A stretch of 64,000 nt of DNA from Hippopus hippopus (GCA_946811185.2 OX328096.1:64812845-64876844), one strand, 5' to 3'; counted from the stretch's first letter, positions 51,375 to 63,061 are shown. Numbers and translations are program-made. Notes: generated by a model not told the origin, from the sequence alone.

Positions 51375-51882
51375 AGTATTTGCGAACAACACATGCATGT
51401 GCAGCAGATGCTGAGATTTGTCTGTGAAAGGTAGAAGATACTTGGGGCGTAAAAGAACGGTAGAGTTTTTACAAATAATCAAGATCAAACACTGTCACAC
51501 TTAATATCATTTCTTTTAATTGTACAAATAATTTTTATCTTCAATATAATCGTCATAATGGATTATCTCTTTACAAATATACACACGTACACACACAAAA
51601 AAATGATAAAAAAAAAATCATATTCATAATCATTTTCCATGCAACACATTCACTCTGAAAGCCACTTGTCCATCTTCCACTGATAAAGGTCATTTTCTCT
51701 GAAAACTATTTTGTCTTTATCCTGTTTTCAAATACTATCATGTTAGATCATGTATACAGATTTGTATCCACAAAATTCACATTTGCCTACAGAAGAGAAT
51801 AGATGCCGTGCAAATAATAGTCACAAATAGTAACACTTATAGCAAAGAGTTCAGTGGGAGATAGACTTTATTGAGATATGAG

Positions 51883-52112
51883 CCATGCAAAAAGTATCGA
51901 CACCTGTCAGCCTGCGCATGCTGACATGGGTCAAAACTTATTACTATTTATAAATTTTCTGCAAGGCAAAGGACCATTCTACCTCCACATCTCATTGATG
52001 GTTAAACTAGATACATTTTATGTATCCGTAACTATGTAATGACTTGTATAGTATGTTGCATCATGGGGATGCATTTAGCCCCCTTTTGCCAGAGCATGGC
52101 TCATATATAAGA
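51883..52112. mobile_element. ATGAGCC-type MITE, copy 2
   Basis: ATGAGCCATGCAAAAAGT on the left, and CCCCCTTTTGCCAGAGCATG plus GCTCAT on the right, are inverted. The middle has GTTGCATCATGGGGATGCAT. Confidence 0.65.
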
Positions 52113-52198
52113 ATCTCTAACAAACCCGACATTGTCTCTGACAATAATACTGAACAAAACAACTAGATTTCACTCTGTGTTACACTACCGTAACTCTA

Positions 52199-52425
52199 TC
52201 AACCCTCTACCACACAGTCTCGACTTTTCTTACCTTGAGAAAAATAAGCCTTTGAAAACATTGTGGGAAAAGGAGAAAATGCTGGTAGCCAGCATTTTCT
52301 CCTTTTCCCACAATGTTTTCTATTCAATTAAAGGCAAGTTTCATCATTTGAGCCGCCCTTAATTTGTTGTCTGCATATGCTTTGAATTTGGACAAGTCTA
52401 AAATTTCGTTGTGTGGTAAAAAGTT
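52199..52425. mobile_element. P1 palindromic MITE, nearly perfect core
   Basis: CAACCCTCTACCACACAGTC opens it and TGTGTGGTAAAAAGTTT closes it. At about 52258-52316 the palindrome CATTGTGGGAAAAGGAGAAA / AATGCTGG and its inverse are intact. Confidence 0.8.
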
Positions 52426-52459
52426 TGAAAAAAACCTTGCTTTTATGATCCTTAACAAG

Positions 52460-52678
52460 TTTAACTCTATACCCAATGACAAAATTTTCAACTTGTCCAA
52501 GTAGAAAGCATTTGTAGACGACAAACGTGACTTAAATGGTGGGTTTTATCTATGATTGATTAGAAAACATTGTTGAAAAAGGAGAAGTTGCCAGCTTTTT
52601 CTCCTTTTCCCAAAATGCTTTCAAAAGGTCTCTTACCGAGGGTTGTTAAAAGTCGGGATTGTGTGATAGAGTATTATT
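52460..52678. mobile_element. P1 MITE
   Basis: TTAACTCTATACCCAATGAC opens it and TTGTGTGATAGAGTATTA closes it. The palindrome is shortened (GTTGAAAAAGGAGAAGTTGCC). Confidence 0.7.
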
Positions 52679-52745
52679 ACAATAAAGTTTAGTTCAGTTT
52701 ATACATGGTGTAGATTGTACAATTGTGATGAAAAGGACAAAAATA

Positions 52746-53000
52746 TACATGAGCCACGCTCTGAGAAAAGGAGGCTTAATGCATCTCCATGATGCATGAT
52801 ACCAAGCAAGTCGTCACATACTTATGGCTGCATGAAATCCATTTCCTCTAATAACCGAAGAGAGCAGTAGTATGGTCCTTGGATATGCAGAAAACTTACA
52901 AAAAGCAAAAGTTTTCAATCCAAGTTGGCCTGCGCAGGATGACATGGTCGATACTGTTCGCAAAAGCACCAAATTTCCTTTTCACAGAGCATGGGTTAAT
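52746..53000. mobile_element. ATGAGCC-type MITE, copy 3
   Basis: ATGAGCCACGCTCTGAGAAA and AGGCTTAATGCATC on the left pair with CCTTTTCACAGAGCATGGGT on the right. The middle shares GATGCATGATACCAAGCAAG with copy 1. Confidence 0.75.
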
Positions 53001-53009
53001 TATGTATAT

Positions 53010-53335
53010 AAATAACTCTTTACCAAACCACAAAACTTTGGAAGCAATTGCAGATGTCAAATGTAGCTTAAATGACGATTTCTGTCTTTGATAGGGTAGA
53101 AAATATTGTGGGAAGAGAAGAAAATGCAGGCTACCGTGATTTTCTGCCTTTCCTAAAATGTTTTCAAAAGCCTCTCAGGACCGTTAAAACTCTGGATTGT
53201 TTGGTAAAGAGTTAAACTTTCAATGCTTTATCAAGCAATCCTGAGTTTTAATGACAATGAGGAAGCAATTTCTCTTTTTCTCACAAGGGTTTTCGAAAGC
53301 CTTCTCTTAAAACTTGGGATTGTGTGGTAGAGAGT
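53010..53335. mobile_element. Two P1 MITE remnants
   Basis: The first (to about 53213) has AACTCTTTACCAAACCAC, a worn core and TTGTTTGGTAAAGAGTTAA. The second (53222-53335) keeps the ends but lacks one palindrome arm. They lie just downstream of the UCP4 stop and may be part of its 3' UTR. Confidence 0.65.
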
Positions 53336-53516
53336 TCAGTGTTTTTATGAACTATTGAAGAAGATTGATCTGCAAAGAAAGTGCAGTCTGATCTTGGACC
53401 TACATTATCTGTTATTTTGGAGATACATGGCTTGCATTTTATCCAAATCTATTTTCAGACTACAATATGTGGTTCTCTTTTACCATTTGAATATATCCTA
53501 TTTGATTATTTTTTTG

Positions 53517-53588
53517 TTAAAATGATGAATGGCCAGATAGTTTCCGTAGTTCCTCATACGTAACCCAGAACGTCAAGGACCATGGACC
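53517..53588 (-). CDS. SLC25A27: UCP4 last coding exon
   Basis: After a CTTTCCTTTTCAG acceptor it reads GPWSLTFWVTYEELRKLSGH and SSF, then TAA (53519-53517). This matches the PWS-FW-TYE end of UCP4 proteins. Confidence 0.94.
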   Translation of the reverse strand, partial: GPWSLTFWVTYEELRKLSGHSSF

Positions 53589-56500
53589 CTGAAAAGGAAA
53601 GTACAACATGTAAGTATCTCTCTACACACAGAACTAGAACTCCCAGGAAAAGACTTTACCAGTTGACAATAATTTAGACTTGTCCAAACTGAATGCATTG
53701 GCAGACAACAAATCAAATGTGATAAAAATGACAGGGTTTGCTATTCAAAGGAAGGAAAACATTGTTAGAAAAGGAAACAGAGCATCACATGCATGTGCTC
53801 ATGCTTGGCTGCAATTACATGACTTTCAGTGAAAATTCAAAGCCAAAAAAGGGGTATAACTGTGTCAAAAATACTTTGATGGTTATCTACCCTTGTTGTA
53901 TGGGTTTCCCCTTTTGACAGTGAACAACTTGTACAAGTTTGAAGTAAACATCTTTAGTAATGAAAGAGATATTATAAAACATCAAAATTTTTGAAAAGTC
54001 AAAGTTTTTACAAGCCGACACAGACAACAACGCAGACGATGCCAGGGCTATGACAATACCTAGCATTTTCTTTGAAACCAGTCGAGCTAAAAATGCTGGT
54101 AAATGAATAAATGTGAAAATAAAGGCAAAAGGAAAAGTTGCTTGTTTAGAAAAGATACCTAGCTATGATACAAGAAAAGTCATCTACAAGAAGAAAAAGT
54201 TATTGTATGGTTTTTTAAGCAAATATTTAGCCAATCAGGAGTTTTGTTATGCTCAAATTTAGAAAATTCTGAGAACAGGACTAGGGTGGATTCAGACAAG
54301 ATCTTACGTACAGAAAACAAGAGAATGTAAAATAGCTCAAAGCTTGAACTACAAAAAACATGGTCAAAGGTCAACCTTCATTAATCACTAAAACTTTAAA
54401 GTACATGTACTCTTGATACTGATTATGAATACCAAGTTTCAATACCATCTGACTTTGGTTCAGGAGAAGGTTTTTGATGTTTCTGATAATTGTAGCAACA
54501 GCTGCAATCTTTGTTTACAAGACAAGATTTATTTTTTAGCTCACAAAGTACTCAAGGTGAGCTTCCGTGATCATGTTGTATCTGTGTTGCCATGCCTCAT
54601 CATCTTTTACCTTGTTGCACTCTAGTGGCCACATTTTCAGTCCAATATATATGAAACTTATTCAGAATGTTTGTCTTGATATCTTTGACAAGTTCAAAGT
54701 TGGTTCACAACATGTTAAAGAGTAAGTCACTAGGACAAATTTTGGAGGAAAATAAATTGTGTACACTCTACATTTTCTGACCAATATTTAAGAAAGTAAG
54801 TCAGAATGGGCCAAAAAGTAGGTCACTGGGACAAATCTTTAAAAACCCATGTGTATACATGCTCTAAAGGCCACATTTGAAGTGCAATACTCATGAGGGT
54901 TCAGACAAGATTGGAAATGGGTCACATCTAAACAAGATTGGAAATGGGTCACATCAGGTCACAAATTAGGTCACTAGGGCAAATTTTAGGAAAAAACTTT
55001 GTGTACACTCTGGAGGCCACATTTTCTGACAAACAATGATGAAATTGGTTGGAAGGTTTGTCATGACTATCTTTCATGACTCTGATAATGGGTCACATAA
55101 GGTCAAATAGTAGGTAAGTATTACAATTCTTTGAAAAACTTTGTGTTCAAACATTTTTAGTGCAAAGTTGGTCAGAATTTTGTCTTGGTAATATCTCAGA
55201 CAAGTTTTGAAATAGCTCAGATAGTTTGTTTATTGGTATCTTTGAGGGGTCTAAATATGAATTACCAAGACTTAAAATGTTGGTCACCAGGTCAAATCCT
55301 CAACAAACTTTGCATACTTTGTGGGCAACAGCTTTCGTCTGATGGGCATGAAACTTGACCAGAATGTTATATCTGAGATGAATCTGGAAACTCATCACCT
55401 CAGGTCAAAAATTACGTCATGAGGTAATATTATAGAGAAACTTGTGTACACTCTAGAGGAAAGATTTTCCTTTTTTGTTACTTCTGAAACTTGGTCAAAC
55501 TCTTGGCCTAAACAATATCTAAAACAAGTTTGAAAATGGGTCAACTGGGGTAAAAAAACTATATCACAAGGTCATTAAAAAAAACCCCAAAAAGAACATT
55601 GAGTGTAATGTGTAGCTCTTTCAGTGGTAAACAGGCTAAGGTGAGGTATTCTGGTCTAATATGGCCCTCCTGTTTTGTGAATTTTCATTCATATTATCCA
55701 CAGATGAGTTATGTAATTTTTTTTGCAATTGGTCTATTATTATTGGGTTTGAAAAATTACTTTGATGTTTCACAACTAATTACAGACATCTTCCCACCAC
55801 AATAGCTCCCTGGAACACTTGATGCTCAGGTTAGCTATAAAAATTCTTTTAAACCAAAGAAACACATACCATTCTGCAATAGGTTGGAAATAAGCCTTTA
55901 TACAGGGCAAAGAACCCCTCTTGTCGCACTGTCTTCATAAAACATTCCACAGAACCTTTGTACAGAAGTGGTCTGTAAATGAATAAAAACCTGGTAAAAC
56001 TGGTAACAAGAGAGCCATGATGGCCCAGTATTGCTCCACTTTCTTAAAACTTTACTGCACAATCCCAAGTTTTAATGACCCTGAGAGAGAGGCTTTTGAA
56101 AACATTGTGGGAAAAGGTGAAAATGCTAGTAACCAGCATTTTCTCCTTTTTCCACAATGTTTTCTACCCCTATCAAAACAAGTTTCAACCTTTTGTTCAC
56201 ATTCATTTTGTCTTCTGCAAATGCTTTCAATTTGGACATGCCTCAAATTTTGTTGTATGGTAAAGTGTTAAATAATTGTGCAATAAAATAAATTGGCATC
56301 AACAGAGACATTGGGCCATAAGATTTCTATAAAGCAATATAATTTCAGATCATATAGGCCTTGCCCAAACATAATCATATCCTTTTCATGTGCCAAGATG
56401 ACAGCAGTGATTACAAGCAGGTCTAATCAAGTAATTTTCTTACCAGATATTAATGCATTCTAACAAAGAGCACTTTGACAAGAAGATTTCCAAAACTCGC

Positions 56501-59500
56501 ACAGCAAAAATCATTTTCTCTATGGAACAAATGGTAAAGTTTTGAAATGCAATGCTACAAACCTTGCTTCAAGTTAAATATTCAACACGTCTGAAAATAA
56601 TCATTAAGTCTTTTCCAGACAACAAATCTTCAGACTCATCCAAACTAAAGTAATTTGAAGATGACAAATATTGACCCCAAGGTTACAATTTGAACAGTAT
56701 TTGTAAATGATCACCATATAAAGATACATGCCAAACTAGGATGTCTAGCTATAGGCCTTATGGTTTTGGACAATTGGGATTTTAAAGTTTTAACTATCTG
56801 ACTAAATACTGACGCTCTAGACAGGGCCAACTTTGACCCAGGGCTATTATTTGTACATTGTTGGTAGAGGTCCACTAGATTAAGCTACACGCATAATGTG
56901 GTGACCCTTTGGCTAGAAACAAATATTTTCCATGTCTTTTTCATTATAAGCCCATGCAACCTAGTGACTCCTGGGGCTGGGTCAATTTTGACCTCACGCC
57001 AGAAATTTGGAGAATCTTGGTAGAGGTCCACTAGATGAAGGTACATGCAAATTTGGTAGCCCTAGGCATACTGGTAAGGAACAAGAAGGTTTTTAATTTC
57101 AAAACTAGCTTAAAAGTTCCCAGGTAACTCTATCTTTTGTTTACATTTTGCCTGATTTTGAAATTCATTTTTTCTGCCAGCAACTAACACTTGGACTGAC
57201 CACACAATAACAGATTGTCATCTTCACAATATTTTCCATACTTTTAAATGGTATGATTTAAATTTAAATGCATTTTAACATCTGCGTTATGTTTTGGTCG
57301 CTATTTGGCCTTTAATAAGATATCAAACATATGATAATTATTAGTTGTGAGCAAACTACATACAGGTAAATGCTCAGTGTGCAGTGATTGGAAATTGATT
57401 TATGGTAAATGAATAAAGGTGCAACTGATCTCCGTAACAAACGTAACTGATCACAGTATTGAAATGGCAATACTATAGTGAAACATGTATAAACTAGAGG
57501 TGCTTGAGCGCCTGTATCGCTCCACAGGCCTGATATTTCTATAATGGCGAAAGGAAGTTTTTAACAATTATCATTCAATCCTGCATTTTAGCTCACTGAA
57601 GAAACAATTTGGTAGACAACCACCATAGGAACTTACCTGCAAAACAACAATGAAATCCAATGAATAGTTTTAGAGAAGAAATTTTTCAAAGATTTTACTT
57701 TATACCATAAAAGGAAAATGAGTCTCCCATAAAAGCCATGTTTTTTGACAGATCTTTTTTTTTTTTAAGGAATTCTGTAAACCTGTATCTAAGGAACATT
57801 CCTGCAAAATAATAACGCTATCCAAATAGCGGTTTGGGAGGAGAAGATTTTTAAAGGTTTTTTACTTTGGTTGCCATGGCAACCAGAATTCTTCATGGAC
57901 ACAATTATTTGAAGGAATTTGAAAGAGGACCACCAAAGGAACATTCCTGTGAAATTTGGTAAAAATCCAGTCAATAGTTTCTGAGGAGAAGTTTTTTAAA
58001 GAAAAAGTTTACGGATGCACGCACGGACGAACGGACGGACGGACGGACGGACGCACGACGGACACAACGCCATGACAATAGCTCGCTGGCCTTTGGCCAG
58101 TGGAGCTAAAAATAAAAACTCATCTTGGTCTACCTTCCATTTTCAGTTGGTTGGTTCATAAATCTTGTCTTCACAACATCTGCCGGTGTACATAACAAGG
58201 CTGCAATAATTCCAGAACAGGCACTGTAATAAATTACAGAAATAAAAGCAATCACTATTTGCAAACAAACCTTTTTGAAATCTTTTGACAACATTATGAC
58301 AAGAGAAGACATCTCAAATTGAGCACAATTTCTTCAGTTGCCGGTTTTCACACACGTAAACAACCTGTATTTTCTACAGTAAGCACTCTGCTGCAGCTTT
58401 GTTTTAAAGCCTAGAAAAACCCAAATGATCACAAGACAAACATTTGAGAAAACATCATTCTGAAATCCAGAAAATAAACTGTTTAACCCTGTGCCCCACA
58501 TTCCCAACTTTTGATTGATTTTATGGTGTTTAACGCCGCATTCAACATGTTTTCAGTTATATCATGGCGGCACACAATATTCTTCTCATATGACTGGCTT
58601 GTTTCCCACATAACCATTGTCGAAACAATGATCAGCAGTGAGAGAGGAATGAATCCCAAGTTTTAACAACCCTGAGCAGGAAGGCTTTTGAAGACATTGA
58701 TGGAAAAGGAAAAAAATGCTGGTACCAATTTGGACATCTCATATAGGACCCTGAAGGCAGTTGTGGGGGGACATAAACAAGAGTTGCCGAGCAACTGGTG
58801 TTTATCATTTACCATGCAGATGGGAGTCAACGATTGAATCAACGGGAGATTATATAGAGTGCCAGATATTAGGATTTACTGTGCAAGTATAAAACCCATA
58901 CCTTGATATTCCATGAAGTATCCAGTTATCAGGTATGTCTGTATATTTCAACAACATATGTTTCACCGTATCGTAGGTTACAAGATCTGGAAAAAAGTGA
59001 TCATCATGTCTTTATGTTCTCATTCTGTCCAAAAGGTAGTAGTAGTAGAAGTAGTTTTATTCGATTAAAATGTACATAACATGGTAACATTGTTGATACA
59101 TTGTACTATCAAGTTTGACCCTCGGCACACATTACATATGAAAAGTACAAATTCTAACAGGTAAAACTACATTTTGCCATTATATTTCATCAGGATTTTG
59201 ACTACAATTCTGGTGTTTTGTGATTCATCCTTTTTTTTTTTTTTTTTTTCAAAATTACAATCCTGAGTTAATATTTAAAACTGGAAAATATGAGAAAAAT
59301 GATTTTCTTGGAGTTAAAAAACAATTTCATTTTTCAGTCCAAGCTGATCCTTTTACAAGGTGTCTCCCTTGCGAGCATCCATTCTTGTCACATGATCATA
59401 TTAGCATCAGCATCATCAGTGCATATCATGAGCTTCTCCGAATTGTATTTTTATGTAACTTATTGCTAATTACCGGTAATGGAAAATTAAATTGGATATA

Positions 59501-62500
59501 AAGTGAAAATAAAAGAAGGCTTTTATAAACAATATATCCGTATGAAGGAGACTGTGTGTGCCAAATCAATTCTAAATCCATCCATAATTGAAGAAGTTAT
59601 GGCTCACTTAATAAGAATTCTATCATTTGGCCTTCATGGATGACCTTGGATGTGAACACAGCAGTTGAAGTGTACTGTTCCAGTAGCTCTGGATTGATGT
59701 TTAGCCATTTTCTAGTATCTCTGCATATTATGCAGAGAATAACATATTATTGTCCTTAAAGCAGTGTTCTTTTTTTCTCTGTCAGGTTTCTTGAGTGAAC
59801 TTTGTGTAGTGTTTGTTTTGAATTCCTATACACATGCATGAAAAACCAGATGAGCAATCTTAATATAGATTTATAGATACCAGTACCAACTGTATAGAAA
59901 AAGTGAAGAGATTTCTTGTAAAAACAAGCAGTTTTTCTTGTAACTGAGCTTGATTCTTTCAGTGCAAACAGACATTTTAGGCAAGGATGATTTCGCCTGG
60001 ATGTGTTGACCAGCCAAAATTTACTGGTAGGACGTTTTTGCTAGACAATTGTAGTTGCTTGTTAAAAATCGAAAGTTTAATTCATTTGGATTTATTTAAT
60101 TTTTTTTTTTTTTGTAGGTCTATAAATGCCCTTGTCAGGGTTAGTTTATAAATTGATGGAAAAAGTATGGGCATAAATGTGTACACATGGTTAACTAGCA
60201 AATCTATTAGTTGATCGGTCTCAGCTCCTTAGTTTCCGATCGCCTTCATTTTTTTTAATGAAGCTAACTGATATCATTCCTATCCCTGTATAAGACCTAA
60301 CTTCATCACTAACTACCGCAAATGCTTTAACGATTTCAAAGATTAAAGTTACCTGGGTATATTGTTTGTTACACTACAACAGATTAATTTGTTTGATGAT
60401 GGATGAAATGACTTAAGACAGGGAAAATAGGATGAAAATAAGTTGGACATACTGATTTGGCCATATTTCTCCTACTTAATATTTTTGGTAAGTTGAAATG
60501 TTGGCGCCAAATCAGTCTTGGCCAAAATGTCCACGCAAAATCATCCACAGGCCACAACGTCCTCGATACCATTCTTTTACAGACTAGTCTCAAAATAGTC
60601 CAACAGATTGATTAACTTTACAAATCCAGCATTTCCTCCTTTTCCAACAATTTTTTCTACCCTTTCAAAGAACAAGAGGGCCATGATGGCCCTAAAGTTG
60701 CTCACCTGAGTCTTTTGACCAAACATGACCATTTTCAATCTCTTTTGAGATATCATGACAAACAATCTACTAAGCTTTCACAATTATTGGACTGAAAATT
60801 TGGCCTCTAGCATGTACACAAGCTTTTTCTAGAATTGCTCTCAGTGACCTCTTTTTTAGCCAACCATACCCAATTTCCCCATTGTAGATATTATCAAAAC
60901 AAAGATCCTGACCACCTTTCATAAGTATTGGACAGAAAATGTGGCCTATAGAACATATACAGGTTTTTTCTAAGATTTGACCTACTGACCTAGTTTTTGA
61001 CCCGACATGACCGATTTTTGAAGTCATCCGAGATGTCATCAAGTCAAACATTCTGACCAACTTTCAAAAAATTTGGACTGAAACTGTGACCTCTAGAGCG
61101 TACACAAGTTTTTCTTTTTTTTTAAGATTTGACCTAGTGACCTAGTTCTTTGCCCGACATGACCCATTTTCAAACTTGTCCAAGATATCATCAAGACAAG
61201 CATTCTGACCAAATTTTAAGAGTTTTGGACTGAAAATGTGGCCTCTAGAGCGTACACAAGGTTTTTTTAAGATCTGACCTCGTGACCTACTTTTTGACCA
61301 GACATGACCCATTTTCAAATTCGTCTGAGATATCATAAAGACAAACATTCTGACCAACTTTCAAGAGCATTGGACTGAAAATGTGGCCTCTAGAGTGTGC
61401 ACAAGGTTTTTCTAAGATTTGACCTAGTGATCTAGTTTTTGGCCCAGCATGATCCATTTTCAAACTCATCTGAGATATCAAGACAAACATTCTGACCAAG
61501 TTTCATGAGTATCTGACTGAAAATGTGGCCTCTAGAGTGTACACAAGGTTTTTTTAAGATTGGACCTAGTGACCTAGTTTTTGACCTGACATGACCCATT
61601 CTTGAACTCGACCGAGATATCATCAAGACGAACATTCTGACCAACTTTCAAGAGTTTTGGGCTGAAAATGTGGCCTCTAGAGCGTACACAAGGTTTTTCT
61701 AAGATTTGACCTAGTGGCCTAGTTTTTTGCCTGACATGACCCATTTTCAAACTCATTTGAGATATCATCAAGACAAACATTCTGACCAATTTTCAAGAGT
61801 TTTGGACTGAAAATATGGCTTCTAGAGCTTACACAAGGTTTTTCTAAGATTTGCCCTAGTGACCTAGTTTTTGACCCAACATGACCCACTTTCGAACTTG
61901 TCTGAGATATCATCAAGACGAACATTCTGACCAAGTTTCATAAGTATCTGACTGAAAATGTGGCCTCTACAGCATACACAAGGTTTTTCTAAGATTTGGC
62001 CTAGTGACCTAGTTTTTGACCCGACATGACCCATTTTCAAACTTGTCCCAGATATTATCAAGACAAACATTCTGACAAACTTTCAAGAGTTTTGAACTGA
62101 AAATGTGGCCTCTAGAGCGTACACAAGGTTTTTCTAAGATTTGACCTAGTGACCTAGTTTTTGACCCGACATGACCCATTTTTGAACTCGTCTGAGATAT
62201 CATTGAGACAAACATTCTGACCAAGTTTCATGAGTATCGGACTGAAAATATGGCCTCTAGAGCGTACACAAGGTAAAAGTTGACGACGGACGACGCACGC
62301 CGGACACAGCACGATCACAAAAGCTTACCGTGAGCACTTTGTGCTCAGGTGAGCTAAAAATCCCACAATTTTAGGCACATTTAAGTTGTTGTCTGCAAAT
62401 GCTTTGAATTTGTTCAAGTCAATAACTTTGTTGTTTGGTAAAATGTTAACCCAACTTGATATCAACCCTTTAACATACGACAAATTTTAGACCCTTACAA

Positions 62501-62975
62501 ATACAAAGCATCTGCAGACAACAAAATTGAAAGTGGTACAAATAAATTAAATCTTTTTGAAAGGGTAGAAAACATTGTGGGAAAAGGAGAAAATGCTGGT
62601 AATCAGCATTCTCTCCTTTTCCCACAATGTTTTATATCCTATAAAAATCACAAGTTATAGTTTTAGCAACTTTTAATTTGTCATCTGCAAGTACTTTGAT
62701 TTAGTCCAGTCCAAAATTTTGTCATTGGCACATGGTGTCCACAATTAACTTTTTCCTACAATGCCTTTAAAAGGGCTCTTCTTCAGGGTCAAGAAAACAT
62801 GTGATTCTTTGATAAAGGGTTAATTCTGAAAACTCTTGTCATCCATCCACTACACAACCTACCTCCCATATTGACTAAAGCAGCTCTCTGAACATTTGGC
62901 ACCCATCCTCTCCACAACCCTCTGACCCCATCTTCTATCACAATGGTTCTAAAAGCATGGGCACTGTTGTTCACC
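53517..62975 (-). CDS. SLC25A27: Mitochondrial carrier of the UCP4 type, 3' half (5 exons)
   Basis: UCP4 is an inner-membrane mitochondrial carrier (SLC25 family) linked to proton or anion transport and mild uncoupling. Five minus-strand exons join in phase: 62975-62863, 58986-58902, 58223-58134, 55972-55870 and 53588-53517. They give 153 residues, about the C-terminal half of the roughly 320-residue protein: the end of the second repeat (GVRGLWRGWVPNVQRAALVN), DLVTYDTVKHMLLKYTDIPD, then the third repeat with the carrier signature TPADVVKTRFMNQPTENGR and GFFALYKGLFPTYCRMGPWS, ending LRKLSGHSSF. The match to vertebrate and insect UCP4 is much closer than to UCP1-3, where the MNQP segment differs. 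The first exons lie beyond 64000. It converges on U2AF2. Confidence 0.93.
53655..53800. mobile_element. P1 MITE, left part
   Basis: TTTACCAGTTGACAATAATTTAG and CTTGTCCAAACTGAATGCATT are left-arm P1 sequence, and GAAAACATTGTTAGAAAAGG is a worn core. The right half is replaced by an S1-related fragment. Confidence 0.55.
53801..54095 (-). mobile_element. S1-related fragment, minus orientation
   Basis: The segment matches, inverted, the stretch at about 43195-43415: AAATACTTTGATGGTTATCT corresponds to AGATAACCATCAAAGTATTT there. It ends near GAGCTAAAAATGCTGG, an S-type head. Confidence 0.6.
54096..54532. other. UCP4 intron, no recognised feature
   Basis: AT-rich intron with short chance frames only. 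Confidence 0.4.
54533..55674 (+). mobile_element. S1 tandem-repeat element
   Basis: TTTTTTAGCTCACAAAGTACTC is a shortened S1 head. Diverged units carry GGCCACATTTTCAGTCCAAT and GGTCACATCAGGTCA. It ends with GGTATTCTGGTCTAATATGG and CCCTCCTGTTTT. It lies antisense in the UCP4 intron between the last two coding exons. Confidence 0.7.
55870..55972 (-). CDS. SLC25A27: UCP4 exon (third-repeat matrix helix)
   Basis: It reads PLLYKGSVECFMKTVRQEGF, then FALYKGLFPTYCRM, ending in phase 0 at GTATGT. The EGFxxLYKGxxP pattern is typical of the last part of SLC25 proteins. Confidence 0.94.
56046..56272. mobile_element. P1 palindromic MITE
   Basis: AAACTTTACTGCACAATCCC opens it and TTGTATGGTAAAGTGTTAA closes it. 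The palindrome is intact apart from a few changes (GTGGGAAAAGGTGAAAATGC). It starts about 74 bp from a UCP4 exon. Just before it, GAGAGCCATGATGGCCCAGT is an S1 tail remnant. Confidence 0.78.
56690..57120 (-). mobile_element. S2 fragment, minus orientation
   Basis: Inverted S2-body words are visible (TAGAGGTCCACTAGAT, GGGTCAATTTTGACCTCACG, AAATTTGGTAGCCCTAGGC). Neither end is recognisable. Confidence 0.6.
57492..58112 (-). mobile_element. S2 element, complete single copy
   Basis: AACTAGAGGTGCTTGAGCGCC (tail) to GGCCTTTGGCCAGTGGAGCT and AAAAA (head) gives the full element inverted. The body is nearly identical to the copies at 18866-19932, so these are young relatives. It lies next to the UCP4 exon at 58134. 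Confidence 0.85.
58134..58223 (-). CDS. SLC25A27: UCP4 exon (carrier signature of third repeat)
   Basis: It reads ACSGIIAALLCTPADVVKTR and FMNQPTENG. The P-x-D-x-x-K signature is intact. An S2 element lies about 20 bp past its donor (58112). Confidence 0.96.
58511..58658 (-). mobile_element. SINE 3' part, minus orientation
   Basis: TTGATTGATTTTATGGTGTT and TAACGCCGCATTCAACATG are the inverted SINE tail. It breaks off after GAGAGGAATGAATCCC and runs into P1 sequence (AAGTTTTAACAACCCTGAGC), so it sits inside a P1 copy spanning about 58490-58740. Confidence 0.7.
58902..58986 (-). CDS. SLC25A27: UCP4 exon (transmembrane linker)
   Basis: It reads DLVTYDTVKHMLLKYTDIPD and NWILHGIS, matching the DLTTYDTVKH region of vertebrate UCP4. 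It ends two bases into a serine codon at GTATGG. Confidence 0.95.
59032..59160 (-). mobile_element. Probable LINE 3' end with trinucleotide tail
   Basis: On the minus strand an AT-rich stretch with TACATTTTAATCGAATAAAA ends in repeated CTACTA units. This is the same layout as the tail at 29826, with another repeat unit. Confidence 0.45.
59161..60670. other. UCP4 intron, no recognised gene
   Basis: AT-rich sequence with homopolymers (T-run at 59230-59250). A piece of P1 palindrome (CCAGCATTTCCTCCTTTTCC) sits at about 60627-60665, directly before an S1 tail. Confidence 0.4.
60671..62360 (-). mobile_element. S1 tandem-repeat element, complete, 145-bp units
   Basis: AACAAGAGGGCCATGATGGCC is the tail and GAGCACTTTGTGCTCAGGTGAGCTAAAAA the head, so it reads on the minus strand. 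Between them are about ten units of 145 bp (ATGACCCATTTTCAAACT, GAGATATCATCAAGACAAAC, GAAAATGTGGCCTCTAGAGC) and a GACGACGGACGACGCACGCC tract. Each unit gives overlapping 60-70-codon open frames on the minus strand, spaced 145 bp apart. I regard them as spurious. Confidence 0.85.
62462..62825. mobile_element. P1 palindromic MITE plus an extra arm
   Basis: CAACCCTTTAACATACGAC opens it. The palindrome CATTGTGGGAAAAGGAGAAA ... CTCTCCTTTTCCCACAATG is at about 62574-62630, and a right arm ends with TTTGATAAAGGGTTAA. The region after the palindrome is longer than in other copies, so two copies may be merged. Another P1 right arm is at 62380-62450. Confidence 0.7.
62863..62975 (-). CDS. SLC25A27: UCP4 exon (end of second carrier repeat)
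   Basis: The acceptor TTTTCTTTTTTAG precedes it. It reads VNNSAHAFRTIVIEDGVRGL, then WRGWVPNVQRAALVNMG, and ends one base into the next codon (GAT) at GTAGGT. Its first base completes a codon of an exon outside the window. Confidence 0.95.
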
Positions 62976-63061
62976 CTAAAAAAGAAAACAAAGTGGGCTA
63001 ACCATTGGCTTAGTCAGAGAGTTTTCAATTAAGAACTAAACTTGAATATACACGGAATATT

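Noticed and set aside
61142..62224. Cluster of small paralogous genes on the minus strand
   Set aside because: The frames are copies of one 145-bp tandem unit read in shifting phase, with no independent starts, and they sit inside a complete S1 element.
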